This document shows positions 35,813-44,880 of a stretch of DNA of 64,000 nt, piece after piece. Location of the stretch: NCBI RefSeq assembly GCF_022606465.1, contig NZ_JALBUF010000003.1, positions 1 through 64,000 of the forward strand, in the 5' to 3' direction. Numbering within the stretch: the stretch's first letter is position 1; each line of letters begins with the position of its first letter. The notes beneath the pieces are model-generated. The model worked only from the letters and a program-made list of their open reading frames with translations. It did no database searches and was not told where the DNA came from. The position numbers and the translations under genes were made by a program. This stretch comes from Sulfoacidibacillus ferrooxidans. GTDB lineage: Bacteria; Bacillota; Bacilli; Alicyclobacillales; SLC66.

Positions 35813-36295
35813 CTATTTTGGAAGAGAAAGAGACTGCACAGTATTCACGTTTTCCAACAGCCACATTCTGTCTGTTTCCTTAATTACGCGTTCAGCAGAC
35901 GACTTGGCAAAAGCAACGTTTTCATCACGTTGCGCCACGTCCCCCTGTACAGCATAAGCTCGAGCCAATGCTTCGTATGCGAAACCAAGGTCGAAATCGC
36001 CTAATTGGTTGTCTAAGCAAAGATTCAACGATTTGTTTGCATGAAACAGTGCACAAGCAGCCATACCCAAAATGGAACATACCCTTGAAATTTGCCACTC
36101 GCCTCGCGCAAAATGCAGCGGTGTTCCTATCACACCCCAATGAAAACGAGACGCATAAGATGCATGTAGCATAGTCTCATCTTCAGTAGCATTACGATCA
36201 GTTTTCTCAATTAATTCCCACGTCATATTAAACAGATCAACAGCTAATTTCTTATGAATTGAGTTGTCTACGGTATGTTTTTTTGATTCAGTCAT
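35813..36295 (-). CDS. Conserved hypothetical helical protein
   Basis: A 160-residue protein starting MTESKKHTVDNSIHKKLAVD with AAGGAG upstream. The pattern HKKLAVDLFNMTWELIEK..RN, MLHASYASRFHWGVIGTP, GEWQISRVCSILG is shared, from memory, with an unnamed family in Bacillus and Paenibacillus. The C-terminal half (YEALARAYAVQGDVAQRDENVAFAKSSAE) looks like a TPR-type helical repeat. Function unknown; cytosolic. Confidence 0.65.
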   Translation of the reverse strand: MTESKKHTVDNSIHKKLAVDLFNMTWELIEKTDRNATEDETMLHASYASRFHWGVIGTPLHFARGEWQISRVCSILGMAACALFHANKSLNLCLDNQLGDFDLGFAYEALARAYAVQGDVAQRDENVAFAKSSAERVIKETDRMWLLENVNTVQSLSLPK

Positions 36296-36522
36296 GTCAA
36301 TCTCACTCCTTAGCAACATGTTAGAGTTTCATATAGTCGATATTGTGTATCAATCGTCTTCCTAACCCAAAGAAATGTCGTCAAAAAAATAAAAATAATT
36401 CATTATTTATGAATCTATCCTTTTTTCCAGTATAAATTATACTATATACAAGCCTCACGTAAACATACAACACTTAATTCAAGTCGTTAAAGGGTCCTCT
36501 CGATTCCTAAATACCTGTCTCG

Positions 36523-37389
36523 CTAATAATTGGACTGTACCCACTGTATAAATTCTTGCAACAATGGATCCATAAGACTTGAACGTAATAAAGCGAGCCA
36601 GGTAGGCCTAGTCAATTCACCTTTAGCAATATCCAATGCGACAAGCAACCCATTGTTAACCTCTTCAACTACCGTTCGCCTAGGCAACAATGCAACACCC
36701 AAATTTTGCATGACCATGCGTTTCACTGCGCTTATGCTGTCTAGCTCCATGATCGTGTTAGGACTTATCCCTGATAAAGCAAAAAAATGTTCAATCCTCT
36801 TGCGATAAGGTGCGCCTGAATCTCCAAATGCAATCACCTCTTGCTCTCCCCATGCGTGAAGTCCAGGAAATCGTATAGAAAAATTGTGATGAGGATGTGT
36901 TATTAAAACAATTTGATCATCACCAAGAGAAAGGTGTTCAATCGATGGATGATACATCTCATGTCCTACAAAAGCTAAATTAGCTGTTCCAGTTAACAGT
37001 GATTGCATTGATTCAGGTAATAAAGTAGACCGTACATAACAGCGAAAATGGGGGTGCAATCGACGAAAACCGCCAATAAGTCGCGGTAATTCATAAGACG
37101 CAAACGCTTTTCCCGCCACGATCGTAATCGGTTTTGCCTCTTGTGAAGTTTGCATAAACGTCCGTAATTGCTCAACAATTGATGTCGCTATTGGTACAAA
37201 TCGAGCACCCGTGTCCGTTAATGTCACGCCTCCTGAATGCCTCGTAAATAATTCAGTACCAAGATCAGTTTCAAGTTGTTTCATTCGATGAGTTAAGGTG
37301 GATTGTGCAATAAATAACAGATCTGCAGCCTGATGCAAAGAACCACAACGTACAACAGTCAGAAAGGACTCCGCATGTTCTACTTTCAT
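36523..37389 (-). CDS. LysR-family transcriptional regulator
   Basis: A 288-residue LTTR with an N-terminal winged HTH (FLTVVRCGSLHQAADLLFIAQSTLTHRMKQLE) and a type-2 periplasmic-binding-like effector domain. ATG at 37389 has AAAGGGG 9 nt upstream; the ATG at 37398 abuts it. It is transcribed divergently from the MFS exporter at 37517 (128 nt apart), the classic arrangement for LysR control of the neighbour. Effector unknown. Confidence 0.88.
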   Translation of the reverse strand: MKVEHAESFLTVVRCGSLHQAADLLFIAQSTLTHRMKQLETDLGTELFTRHSGGVTLTDTGARFVPIATSIVEQLRTFMQTSQEAKPITIVAGKAFASYELPRLIGGFRRLHPHFRCYVRSTLLPESMQSLLTGTANLAFVGHEMYHPSIEHLSLGDDQIVLITHPHHNFSIRFPGLHAWGEQEVIAFGDSGAPYRKRIEHFFALSGISPNTIMELDSISAVKRMVMQNLGVALLPRRTVVEEVNNGLLVALDIAKGELTRPTWLALLRSSLMDPLLQEFIQWVQSNY

Positions 37390-37516
37390 ACCATACATCC
37401 CCTTTACATTTTTTATCTATCTAACGATCGATCGAAATCATGCATCACTAGCATTCAATATTCGTTAACACAAACTACCCTCTCTTCTATATAGTAAATT
37501 TTGCGGGGGGATGAAG

Positions 37517-38728
37517 ATGTTCAAAATCACCAGAAGATCGTTGGAAAATAATCTTGCACATGTAATTGTTCCGATCCCAATCTTTACGTGGTTGTTATTG
37601 GTTGCTACAGCTTTTGGTAAATTGATTTATAAATCAGCAATTCCGTTTTTATCCTTATTTTTATTAAGACACGATCATCTATCTCCAAGTATCATTGGCC
37701 TGCTCTTAGGTATCAGTTATTTAGCGGGTGCGTTCATGAGTCTTTTTGCAGGCTATCTAACAGATCAATATGGACAACGTAACATCATGCTACTCTCGCT
37801 TCTTACACTTGCAGCATCGATTGTTATGATTCCAATTTTTCATTCCATTTGTTTAATCGGCGGTGTACTCACCGCGGTTGGACTATTGCGCAATGCTTTT
37901 GAAACCAGTAATCAATCTTTAGTAGTAAGAGTCACACCCATTGCAAGACAGAGTGAAGTTCTATCTATTCGCTATATCATCGTCAACTTTGCTTCTGGAG
38001 TTGGGCCACTTATGGGTGCGTGGTTAGGGTATGCGGGTCAAAGTTTAGCGTTTTATATTAATGGTGCTGGATATGTCATTTATGCTTTCATGTTATACAT
38101 GTTAACTCGTCGTTTGATGAATGATGTAGAAAAAAAATCAACAAAATCAACTATATCCATAAAACGAGCGTACCAAGATATTGTGCACAATAAACCGTTT
38201 CTTTTTGGGTTGCTCGCCGCCTGTATGCTGACCTATGGATATATTCAAATTGATGTAACACTTCCGCAAGTGCTAGCGATTCATCATGCAGAAGCGGTTC
38301 ACTGGTTTGCTTGGATTCTCGTACTTAACACTGCACTTATTGTCACCTGCCAGTGGCCACTTTTCCAGCTTGTACGAGGCTTTTCAAAACGCACAACCAT
38401 TATAGCAGGTACACTCATTTCTGCCTGTGGATATCTCTCTTTTGGATTGGCACATGACCTCATTTCTTACCTATTGTCCATGGTGATCGTATCAATTGGT
38501 GAAATGCTGAGTTTAACACTTATTGTACCGTGGTTACTGGAGGTATCCAACCCGGAATTTCAAGGCGCTTATTTTGGTGCAGCGCGGCTTCGTTTTTTAG
38601 GTGATTTTACAGGATCGATTACAGGCGGTATAATTCTTCAACAATTCGGAGTCCTTCCTTTATATATGAGTACAGCTCTAGTGGTTACCACTGCGGTTAT
38701 ATGGTTAACTTTAGCAAATAAATCGTAA
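37517..38728 (+). CDS. MFS transporter (drug-efflux type)
   Basis: A 403-residue 12-TM carrier. The motif A-like loop GYLTDQYGQRNIM lies between TM2 and TM3, and a central loop (EKKSTKSTISIKRAYQDI) separates the halves. It is related to MdtH/YfmI-type multidrug exporters. ATG 37517 is better spaced from the G-rich ribosome site than ATG 37511. Probable target of the divergent LysR regulator. Confidence 0.85.
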   Translation: MFKITRRSLENNLAHVIVPIPIFTWLLLVATAFGKLIYKSAIPFLSLFLLRHDHLSPSIIGLLLGISYLAGAFMSLFAGYLTDQYGQRNIMLLSLLTLAASIVMIPIFHSICLIGGVLTAVGLLRNAFETSNQSLVVRVTPIARQSEVLSIRYIIVNFASGVGPLMGAWLGYAGQSLAFYINGAGYVIYAFMLYMLTRRLMNDVEKKSTKSTISIKRAYQDIVHNKPFLFGLLAACMLTYGYIQIDVTLPQVLAIHHAEAVHWFAWILVLNTALIVTCQWPLFQLVRGFSKRTTIIAGTLISACGYLSFGLAHDLISYLLSMVIVSIGEMLSLTLIVPWLLEVSNPEFQGAYFGAARLRFLGDFTGSITGGIILQQFGVLPLYMSTALVVTTAVIWLTLANKS

Positions 38729-39031
38729 TTAATGAGATATATTTGCCTGATACTACAAATAATCAAAGAAAACCTATCGTCCTCAAAAGGAGGCTTAGTA
38801 GATTCCCTGCTGTACCACGCTCAGAAATAACAATAAACTGCATTTATCCCGTGATCTTCCTTTTCGCACTGCCGTATATGGGAAAGTGCATCCCATGAAA
38901 TTTGTGGAGCACTTCTTTGTATAAAGTAAAGTATTTTCCTAAATGCAAACTTCATCAGGTTACCTTTTAAAGTGATCCAATTTCTGATTTTCCTCGTACT
39001 AATGATTGAGAATATCAAAGGAGGAAAAACA
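38729..39031. other. 303-bp spacer
   Basis: No gene is supported. A CCTC-AAAA-GGAGG mini-hairpin and the AAAGGAGG ribosome site of the next gene are the only features seen. Confidence 0.4.
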
Positions 39032-39250
39032 ATGAAAAACGTAGGTGGCATTGATCGTACATTACGCATCATTCTTGGCGCAGTTTTCATTATTTATGGA
39101 GTTATGCATTTACATGCTATATTAGGTATTATTGGATTAATCCTTGGTGTCGTTTTCGTACTGACAGGAATGATTGGTACATGTGTACTATACTTACCAT
39201 TTGGTATTCGCACATGCCCATTGAGGCAACCAGAGGATAAAAGAAAATAG
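39032..39250 (+). CDS. DUF2892-family membrane protein
   Basis: A 72-residue protein starting MKNVGGIDRTLRIILGAVFI with two hydrophobic segments and a FGIRTCPLR tail, a standard DUF2892 (YgaP membrane-domain-like) protein. AAAGGAGG lies 7 nt before the ATG. DUF2892 units often accompany rhodaneses and sulfur genes; a rhodanese and DsrE-like gene lie a few kb downstream. The Cys in TCP may be relevant to thiol handling. Confidence 0.85.
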   Translation: MKNVGGIDRTLRIILGAVFIIYGVMHLHAILGIIGLILGVVFVLTGMIGTCVLYLPFGIRTCPLRQPEDKRK

Positions 39251-39431
39251 AAGGGGATCATGAAACTGCACCATTTGGACTGTAGAGATGTCCTGAAAGA
39301 CATTTAAAATGAAAATACTTTCTCTCATCGTGGCAATTGTTTTTTATCCAAAAATTTCATAGAGGCACTGCCACTATTTCACCTAGTTGTCTGCGATCTC
39401 AGGTATAATACTTCACATTGCTGAAGAAGTG

Positions 39432-39473
39432 AATGCTCCCATTAGACCATAGAAAATGGCTAATGGGAGCATT
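39432..39473. terminator. Terminator, 14-bp perfect stem
   Basis: AATGCTCCCATTAG pairs perfectly with 39460-39473, followed by TTAAAAAG. It lies between the convergent DUF2892 and PIG-L genes. Confidence 0.75.
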
Positions 39474-39649
39474 TAAAAAGTATTTGCCCATGTAAAACAA
39501 TATCTGCAATACCTGTCTGAGATATACCACGACCTAAGTTGCTAATAAGCAACCATTTGTCACGCTGATAACGATCTTCACTTGTGACATTGAAACTCAC
39601 TATTTCATAAGGCCCACGAATGAAGCTTGAACATGATCCTGGTGTCTCT

Positions 39650-40333
39650 TTATAGGTAAAGCTGTGAGTGCCACATTTTGTGGAGAGGTTCAATGGTCAT
39701 TTGGACGTCAGGATTCATTTGATTCACTATTTGACGCAGACGACTTTCATTAATTTCTCCTCCAAACTGACTAGCATGCGCCTCTGCAGCATGTAGCTTG
39801 CGTTCAAATACTTCCGTGATGTCCACATAATAATTAGGTTCGTCGCAATTAAACAAATAGAGTTCTTGACTCCGATGACAAATGATGTCATTCGTTAGCT
39901 GGTTGTGATAATACCAACAATTCGCACCTAAGTGGGCCGCTTCAATCATCGCAAAACCAATAATTCTATGATCAGAATGTATTTCATACCTTTTCCAAGG
40001 ATCAAACGTAATTACGACGTCTGGCTGAACAGATCTTACCAATCGAAACAATGTTTCTTTTAAATCACTGGCATACTGTAATTCTCCATCTCGATATCCT
40101 AGTTGGATGACTTTGTGAATTCCAAGTCGTTTAGCTGCCTCATCGAGTTCCAGTTTCCTCAATTCAGCAATGCCTTCTGGTGACATCGTTGGGTCGTGGC
40201 TTCCCTTTTCTCCCTGCGTTCCAACCACTAAAGTTACGTTATTCCCCGCATCAGAAAGACGTAAAATAGTGCCTGAACAAAATACTTCATCGTCTGGATG
40301 GGCTATGCAAACCAATACATTTTTCCCTTGCAT
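39650..40333 (-). CDS. PIG-L deacetylase, BshB-like
   Basis: A 227-residue zinc-dependent deacetylase of the PIG-L/LmbE family. Metal motif AHPDDEVF (about 11-18) and the distal SDHRIIG histidine are present. By length and sequence it resembles BshB2 of Bacillus, which deacetylates GlcNAc-malate in bacillithiol synthesis; a conjugate amidase role is possible. The gene starts 17 nt after the ArsR stop, suggesting co-transcription. A 77-codon frame overlapping its 3' end (39460-39693) is not accepted. Confidence 0.8.
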   Translation of the reverse strand: MQGKNVLVCIAHPDDEVFCSGTILRLSDAGNNVTLVVGTQGEKGSHDPTMSPEGIAELRKLELDEAAKRLGIHKVIQLGYRDGELQYASDLKETLFRLVRSVQPDVVITFDPWKRYEIHSDHRIIGFAMIEAAHLGANCWYYHNQLTNDIICHRSQELYLFNCDEPNYYVDITEVFERKLHAAEAHASQFGGEINESRLRQIVNQMNPDVQMTIEPLHKMWHSQLYL

Positions 40334-40349
40334 GATAAATAACCTCCCG

Positions 40350-40718
40350 CTATAAAGATTCCACTACACGTTTAAACAGTTCTACTGCGCGTTCATCTCG
40401 GTAGTAATACACCCACAATCCTTTCTTCACACTCCGCACAAGCCCAGCATTGCGAAGCAAGGATAAATGATGAGATACGGTCGATTGTGGTAACTGTAAA
40501 TGAGCAACAAAGTCCTGAACGCAAAGTCCATATTGAGTTTCTTCTTGACCCGGATCAGGAACGATCCGACAACACACACCACCCTTATCGTTCAACATAT
40601 TGAACATGCGTAATCGTGTAGTATCAGACAGTACCTTAAATATAGTTTCTAAATTTACTTTTATATACATGGGCAGTTTTGAATCCCTGAGTTGTTGTTC
40701 TTCTTTATTTTGAGTCAA
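40350..40718 (-). CDS. ArsR-family transcriptional repressor
   Basis: A 122-residue winged-helix regulator: FKVLSDTTRLRMFNML, recognition helix LQLPQSTVSHHLSLLRNAG, wing VRSVKKGLWVYYYRD. Cysteines at GGVCCRIVPD and YGLCVQDF are placed N-terminal to the recognition helix, as in metal(loid)- or thiol-sensing members. It probably controls the downstream BshB-like gene and perhaps the upstream CX4CXC gene. Translation starts in an AAAGGAGAT context. Confidence 0.88.
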   Translation of the reverse strand: MTQNKEEQQLRDSKLPMYIKVNLETIFKVLSDTTRLRMFNMLNDKGGVCCRIVPDPGQEETQYGLCVQDFVAHLQLPQSTVSHHLSLLRNAGLVRSVKKGLWVYYYRDERAVELFKRVVESL

Positions 40719-40748
40719 CTGTTGTATCTCCTTTTTAGCAAAATCAAG

Positions 40749-40785
40749 TTGGCTGTAAGTATCATCAAATCATACTTACAGCCAA
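40749..40785 (-). terminator. Terminator/attenuator between CX4CXC gene and arsR
   Basis: A 14-bp perfect stem (TTGGCTGTAAGTAT with 40772-40785) follows the 87-residue gene and ends before arsR. It is followed on the minus strand by GATTTTGC, so partial readthrough to arsR is possible. Confidence 0.6.
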
Positions 40786-40792
40786 TCTTATG

Positions 40793-41056
40793 TTATAGAT
40801 CTTTTTGCCAGTCGCTGAGCGTTTGTGCTACCTCTTTGGCACTTATTTTCCCAGATATCTCAATCGTTTTCCCATCATCAGATAGAACAAATGCGTCTAC
40901 GTTGGATAAGAATTCTTCGCTTCCACAGGAGCAAACACCGCTGGAGCACTCAGTGACCAGATCCTCCAATTTTTGTTTATCTACTCCTTCAAACTGAACA
41001 ACAACTTTCCCCTCTTCAACCTCATGCTTAATAGTAGCCACATCACGAATATCCAT
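40793..41056 (-). CDS. Small CX4CXC protein linked to arsR
   Basis: An 87-residue soluble protein. A central CSSGVCSCG cluster (CX4CXC, about residues 37-44) is flanked by a beta-rich N-terminus (EEGKVVVQFEGVD) and a C-terminus with a strand-helix pattern. Three close Cys residues suggest binding of a metal, arsenite or persulfide. I recognise no named family. Its promoter region holds a 13-bp perfect inverted repeat like an ArsR operator, and arsR is the next gene. Confidence 0.65.
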   Translation of the reverse strand: MDIRDVATIKHEVEEGKVVVQFEGVDKQKLEDLVTECSSGVCSCGSEEFLSNVDAFVLSDDGKTIEISGKISAKEVAQTLSDWQKDL

Positions 41057-41067
41057 AAGAACATCTC

Positions 41068-41103
41068 CTATATATCAATATTTATCGATATATTGATATA
41101 TAG
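41068..41103. promoter_or_regulatory. Operator-like 13-bp inverted repeat
   Basis: CTATATATCAATA and its perfect complement are separated by 10 nt, immediately upstream of the CX4CXC gene. AT-rich interrupted dyads with TCAA/TTGA-type cores are typical ArsR-family binding sites. Confidence 0.6.
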
Positions 41104-41167
41104 TCTTTATCTGTTGATTCGTCAACTCTTTTACCTATTCCCATAATGACTATATCATTCAATGTAA

Positions 41168-41205
41168 AGAGCGTGTACGATGTTTTAAGGCATCATACAC
41201 GCTCT
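41168..41205. terminator. Terminator hairpin downstream of the DsrE-like gene
   Basis: A 15-bp stem with one mismatch (AGAGCGTGTACGATG with 41191-41205). Confidence 0.6.
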
Positions 41206-41313
41206 AGCTTTTCTCAAAAATACAAAAAATACTTTTATTTTTTCTCTGTTTGTTGAATTAATACCAAAACAAGTATTGTTGCTCTAAAAATAATCTATTT
41301 GCCCAATGTGCGT

Positions 41314-41679
41314 TTAGAAACTGAGTGTTACATAATGTTCATTGGCCCAGCGGCCTAAAGTTGCATTGGCACCAGATACTTGAAGGTTGAGTGCAATTGC
41401 TTTTTCATGTACATGATACGCATCAACTAAATTTTTACACGCTCCCACCATGACACCTCGAGATATTAACTCACTGATCATCTGCTTAATTTCATCCGAT
41501 GCATGATCGATGAGATCAGTTGCCTCTGCAAATAAATAAACTTCTAGATGACTGACTCCATCTTGTTCAGGGGCTTCTTGAATATGTAAAGCTAAAGACA
41601 ATGCCACTTTTACTCGCTGCTCATCCTTGCTCACAATCATGATACCCATTTTACCCTTTGAATTCGTTGTATTTCCCAT
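41314..41679 (-). CDS. DsrE-like small protein (second)
   Basis: A 121-residue alpha/beta protein: MGIMIVSKDEQRVKVALSLALH strand-helix, LEVYLFAEATDLI strand, EIKQMISELISRGVMVGACKNLVDAYH with a Cys in the position used by DsrE/TusD-like persulfide carriers. Similar layout to 2883-3221. It may move sulfane sulfur or sense it, but there is no direct evidence. Flanked by MFS and ArsR genes. Confidence 0.55.
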   Translation of the reverse strand: MGNTTNSKGKMGIMIVSKDEQRVKVALSLALHIQEAPEQDGVSHLEVYLFAEATDLIDHASDEIKQMISELISRGVMVGACKNLVDAYHVHEKAIALNLQVSGANATLGRWANEHYVTLSF

Positions 41680-41972
41680 GCCGGTTATCCCCTTTTATTG
41701 AAATTTTTTGGTATTTTTATAGAGGCCAAGTCGATGTATCTTTTCTCATGGAAACTATACTTCTTACTCAACATCCATTTGGTACATGGCATTCCTTATT
41801 AAATTTACAACACCTCCAATTTTATTTTTATTTCCCCAATATTAAATACTTGAATTCCATATAAACTCTTTGGCTTTTGGGTCATCTTGAATCATTGACG
41901 AAAAAACATCTGAATAGCCGCCATTTGCATTAAACACATACGTCTACTTTCTTTACAAACTGTCTACATCAC

Positions 41973-43223
41973 CTATTGTCGTCTAGGATGTGTTTCTTTC
42001 ATGCGTATGAGAACAACTACCATTGAAACAAGTACGATGATTCCAATCATATAAAGACTATTTAGCATCCCCATTGAATGAATCGTAAAACCAAGCAATA
42101 ACCCACCAATCGCATAGCCGCCATCGCGCCACAATCGGTAAACCCCGAGCACCCCCCCGCGTATTTCAGGTGGAGCAACATCAGCCACTGCAGCATTTAA
42201 ATTCGGATAAAGTAAGGCCATGCCAAGTCCCATCACTGCAGCAGTTATCATCCACCAAGATACTGAATGACCTAAACCAAAAGCTACTATTCCGACCCCA
42301 AGTAGCGCCATACCCATGACAATGGGTGGTTTGCGACCAATAACGTCAGATAGAATTCCCGTACCAAACTGTGCAAATCCCCAAATGATGGTGTACGCTC
42401 CTCCAATGTATCCAATATCGATAATTGATACATGCAAATGCGCTAAATACAGCGGCAACATCGCCCATACTAACGTGTCTGCCAGCTTATTGACCAATCC
42501 TGCTTGACTACATGCTGATAATGTCGGATTGGCGAATGTGGTCGTCCAGATGATTTCACCTACACCAACTTTCTTTTTTTTCATCGTTGATGCTGAGCCT
42601 TGTATTGCTTTTGCTTCTTTTAAAACATGGCCTCTTGTCTCGCGAATGACGAATACACTTGTTCCGAGCCCAAATAATAAGACAACTGCACCGTATACGA
42701 AAGGCGCCTGTATCAGTCCATAGCGCTCTGCGATGATCCCTGTTGCTATAGTCGAAATGGCCACTCCGATATATCCTGTTGCCTCATTAATGCCCATCGC
42801 CAAACCACGTTGCTTTGTTCCTACTAGATCTAGCTGCTTAGTGACGGTCATGGTCCAAGCAAATGCCTGATTAGCCCCGAGAAAAATATTTGCAATGATC
42901 ACTGCTGTCCACGTATGAATAAACAACAATAAAACGATCATCGGTATCCCAAGTAACCAACCCATAATGAGAACAGGCCGTCTGCCTAAAGCATCTGAGA
43001 ATTGTCCGGCGACAAGATTTAAAACAGCCTTTGTTGCACCAAATGCAATAATGAACGCAAAGATAACACTTATGGAAGTGATATGATAGACATCTTTACC
43101 GAGTAACGGAACAACCGTTCGTTCTAATCCAACGGTCATCCCGACTAGAATCGTACTAAAAACAAGCCATAAAAATTGCTGCAAATTAGGTTTTATCCCT
43201 AATTCATGAGATTCTTGATTCAC
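41973..43223 (-). CDS. MFS transporter
   Basis: A 416-residue 12-TM carrier. Motif A GQFSDALGRRPVLI is in loop 2-3 and its repeat ILSDVIGRKPPIV in loop 8-9. A central loop carries KKKKVGVGEI. The start is GTG at 43223 with AAAGGGAG about 8 nt upstream. The substrate is unknown. It is divergent from a rhodanese gene, with a shared motif in the spacer, which suggests joint control. Confidence 0.82.
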   Translation of the reverse strand: MNQESHELGIKPNLQQFLWLVFSTILVGMTVGLERTVVPLLGKDVYHITSISVIFAFIIAFGATKAVLNLVAGQFSDALGRRPVLIMGWLLGIPMIVLLLFIHTWTAVIIANIFLGANQAFAWTMTVTKQLDLVGTKQRGLAMGINEATGYIGVAISTIATGIIAERYGLIQAPFVYGAVVLLFGLGTSVFVIRETRGHVLKEAKAIQGSASTMKKKKVGVGEIIWTTTFANPTLSACSQAGLVNKLADTLVWAMLPLYLAHLHVSIIDIGYIGGAYTIIWGFAQFGTGILSDVIGRKPPIVMGMALLGVGIVAFGLGHSVSWWMITAAVMGLGMALLYPNLNAAVADVAPPEIRGGVLGVYRLWRDGGYAIGGLLLGFTIHSMGMLNSLYMIGIIVLVSMVVVLIRMKETHPRRQ

Positions 43224-43275
43224 TCGTATCGCTCCCTTTGCTACAATGATGGACATTCTATAATCACGTACATTT

Positions 43276-43291
43276 ATCCGCATATTCGGAT
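43276..43291. promoter_or_regulatory. Shared operator candidate (ATCCG-N6-CGGAT)
   Basis: An inverted repeat ATCCGCATATTCGGAT. The related ATCCGAATAT (43419-43428) occurs near the rhodanese start, as the reverse complement of the right half here. Both lie in the divergent MFS/rhodanese spacer. Confidence 0.4.
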
Positions 43292-43477
43292 GTATGGGCT
43301 TATCTTACGTTTGAATCCAGGTAGTGTCAATTGTATTTTATATGACTTACATATTGCCCTATTCTTTTGCTTTTCATTTTTTGCTTGCACTTTATCTAAC
43401 AGCAAAGTAAAATTTAATATCCGAATATAAGTATATATTATATACATCACATTAATTCAATGTCTGGAGGAATCAAC

Positions 43478-44080
43478 ATGAATGAACATAGAGTCACTTT
43501 ATCTCCTATCGTCACCACTATTCTAGAAAACCGCTCGATAGATGTTCTAGACATTCGTTCCATTTTTGATTTTACACAGTCTTTTATTCCATTTTCACTT
43601 TGTATACCTGAATCTGAGCCTGATTTTTTGGTTCATGTACGTAAAATTTTTCCTCATCCTCGAGGTATTCTTGTGATAGGCAATCATGCAACGATTCCCC
43701 AAAGTATAGTCGACGCGATCCATCAAGTTGGAGGACATATCGTGGATTACGTAAACTTTCATGAATGGAGTGATGGTGGGTATCCGCTACTAAGTATCGA
43801 AACCATGGATATAGAAGACATATTAGAAGGTTCAAGCATTTTCATTGATGTGCGGACAAAGTTGGAGTGGGAAAACAAAAACATCCGCGGATCTATCCAT
43901 ATTCCCTTGTCTGAGATCCGGGATATCGCCAAAACAATGGAACCTACCACAACATACGTTACTTACTGTGCAGGAGTCTATCGTGGACTCAATGGTGCAG
44001 CGCTCATGCGTTCGCAAGGTCTTACTGTTCGCTACCTCGTCAACGGGCTCAATGCATGGTATAACAACCATTCAAAATAG
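43478..44080 (+). CDS. Rhodanese-domain protein (tandem)
   Basis: A 200-residue protein. A degenerate N-terminal rhodanese-like half (NRSIDVLDIRSIFDFTQSFIPFS) is followed by a C-terminal rhodanese with FIDVRTKLEWENKNIRGSIHIPL and an active-site Cys in TYCAGVYRGL. It would transfer sulfane sulfur from thiosulfate or persulfides. ATG 43478 has GGAGG upstream; an ATG at 43460 overlaps that site. Probably part of the local sulfur/thiol gene group. Confidence 0.8.
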   Translation: MNEHRVTLSPIVTTILENRSIDVLDIRSIFDFTQSFIPFSLCIPESEPDFLVHVRKIFPHPRGILVIGNHATIPQSIVDAIHQVGGHIVDYVNFHEWSDGGYPLLSIETMDIEDILEGSSIFIDVRTKLEWENKNIRGSIHIPLSEIRDIAKTMEPTTTYVTYCAGVYRGLNGAALMRSQGLTVRYLVNGLNAWYNNHSK

Positions 44081-44118
44081 TCAGGGACACCTCTCGGCTA
44101 TGATGCCGTCACCTTGGA

Positions 44119-44854
44119 TTAGGTGCTCATGTTGTTGATGTGCTTCATAAGATCTGCATAGGTCAATAGTCCTTGATGATACCATAAGATATGACCACTG
44201 CCTGATACAAGTACTTGAGTAGGTAGCCCTGTCACTCCATATAAATCACTGACAGCACCTTTATTGTCTAATGCCACAGGAAAGTTCAGTTGTTGTTCTT
44301 GGATGTAGTGTTCAAAAGGAACCATGGATCACTTGACTAGAGACTGCATAGTCGTCCCACACATGCATAAGTGCTGTAGTTGATCCAGTTAAAAAAGGCC
44401 AATCAGTTGGCCATTTGTGATTACCAGACCAGTGATTAATTGCAGAAACGCTCCTAGCCACAGGATTTGTATTGACTGCAATTACCTGTACATCATGTTG
44501 ATACGAGCCCAAATCGTATACAAAATTACGCAATACAATAGCCATCAGTGGACTAACCGTTTGACCTTCACTGTTCATAAAAGCCAACACCACAGTTTTC
44601 CCTCGCATGCTATGTAACGACACCGTCTTTCCTGCTTGATTGACAAGGGAAAAATCAGGAGCAGGCCTACCGTGTAAGGGTGCACCAGGATCAACATCTT
44701 GATTGATCAGCGCTGAGTACGTTGATGGTGATGTTGTTTCTATGGATGTAGGATGAAGTCCTGTGACAAATTCCTATCCAATGTAAGTCACCCCTAACAA
44801 GATAACGATAACACCCGTGGCTACACTAGCTCCTACCAGACCACCTTTATTCAA
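44119..44854 (-). pseudogene. SCO/TlpA-like redoxin, multiply disabled
   Basis: From TTG 44854 (AGGGG upstream) an N-terminal anchor (LVGASVATGVIVILLGVTYIG) is followed by TAG at 44774-44776. The frame then continues into a redoxin domain (GRPAPDFSLVNQAGKTVSL). The expected SCO CxxxCP site reads EGQTVSP: both Cys are lost (codons GGT and AGT, each one base from TGT). A frameshift near 44320 moves the C-terminal redoxin part (YGVTGLPTQVLVSGSGHILW) to another frame. Three independent lesions indicate a decayed cytochrome-oxidase assembly or thioredoxin-like gene. It follows ccdA on the same strand. Confidence 0.75.
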
Positions 44855-44880
44855 AGTAACATCCCCTGTAAATTTTTATA

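Noticed and set aside
39460-39693. 77-codon minus-strand frame overlapping the end of the PIG-L gene
   Set aside because: No ribosome site, overlaps the deacetylase end, and its stop lies inside the terminator hairpin. The composition is protein-like, so a remnant is possible, but I cannot support it.
41845-41940. 31-codon minus-strand frame (VFNANGGYSDVFSSMIQDD)
   Set aside because: Looks protein-like but lacks a ribosome site and a recognisable family; may be the tail of a deleted gene.
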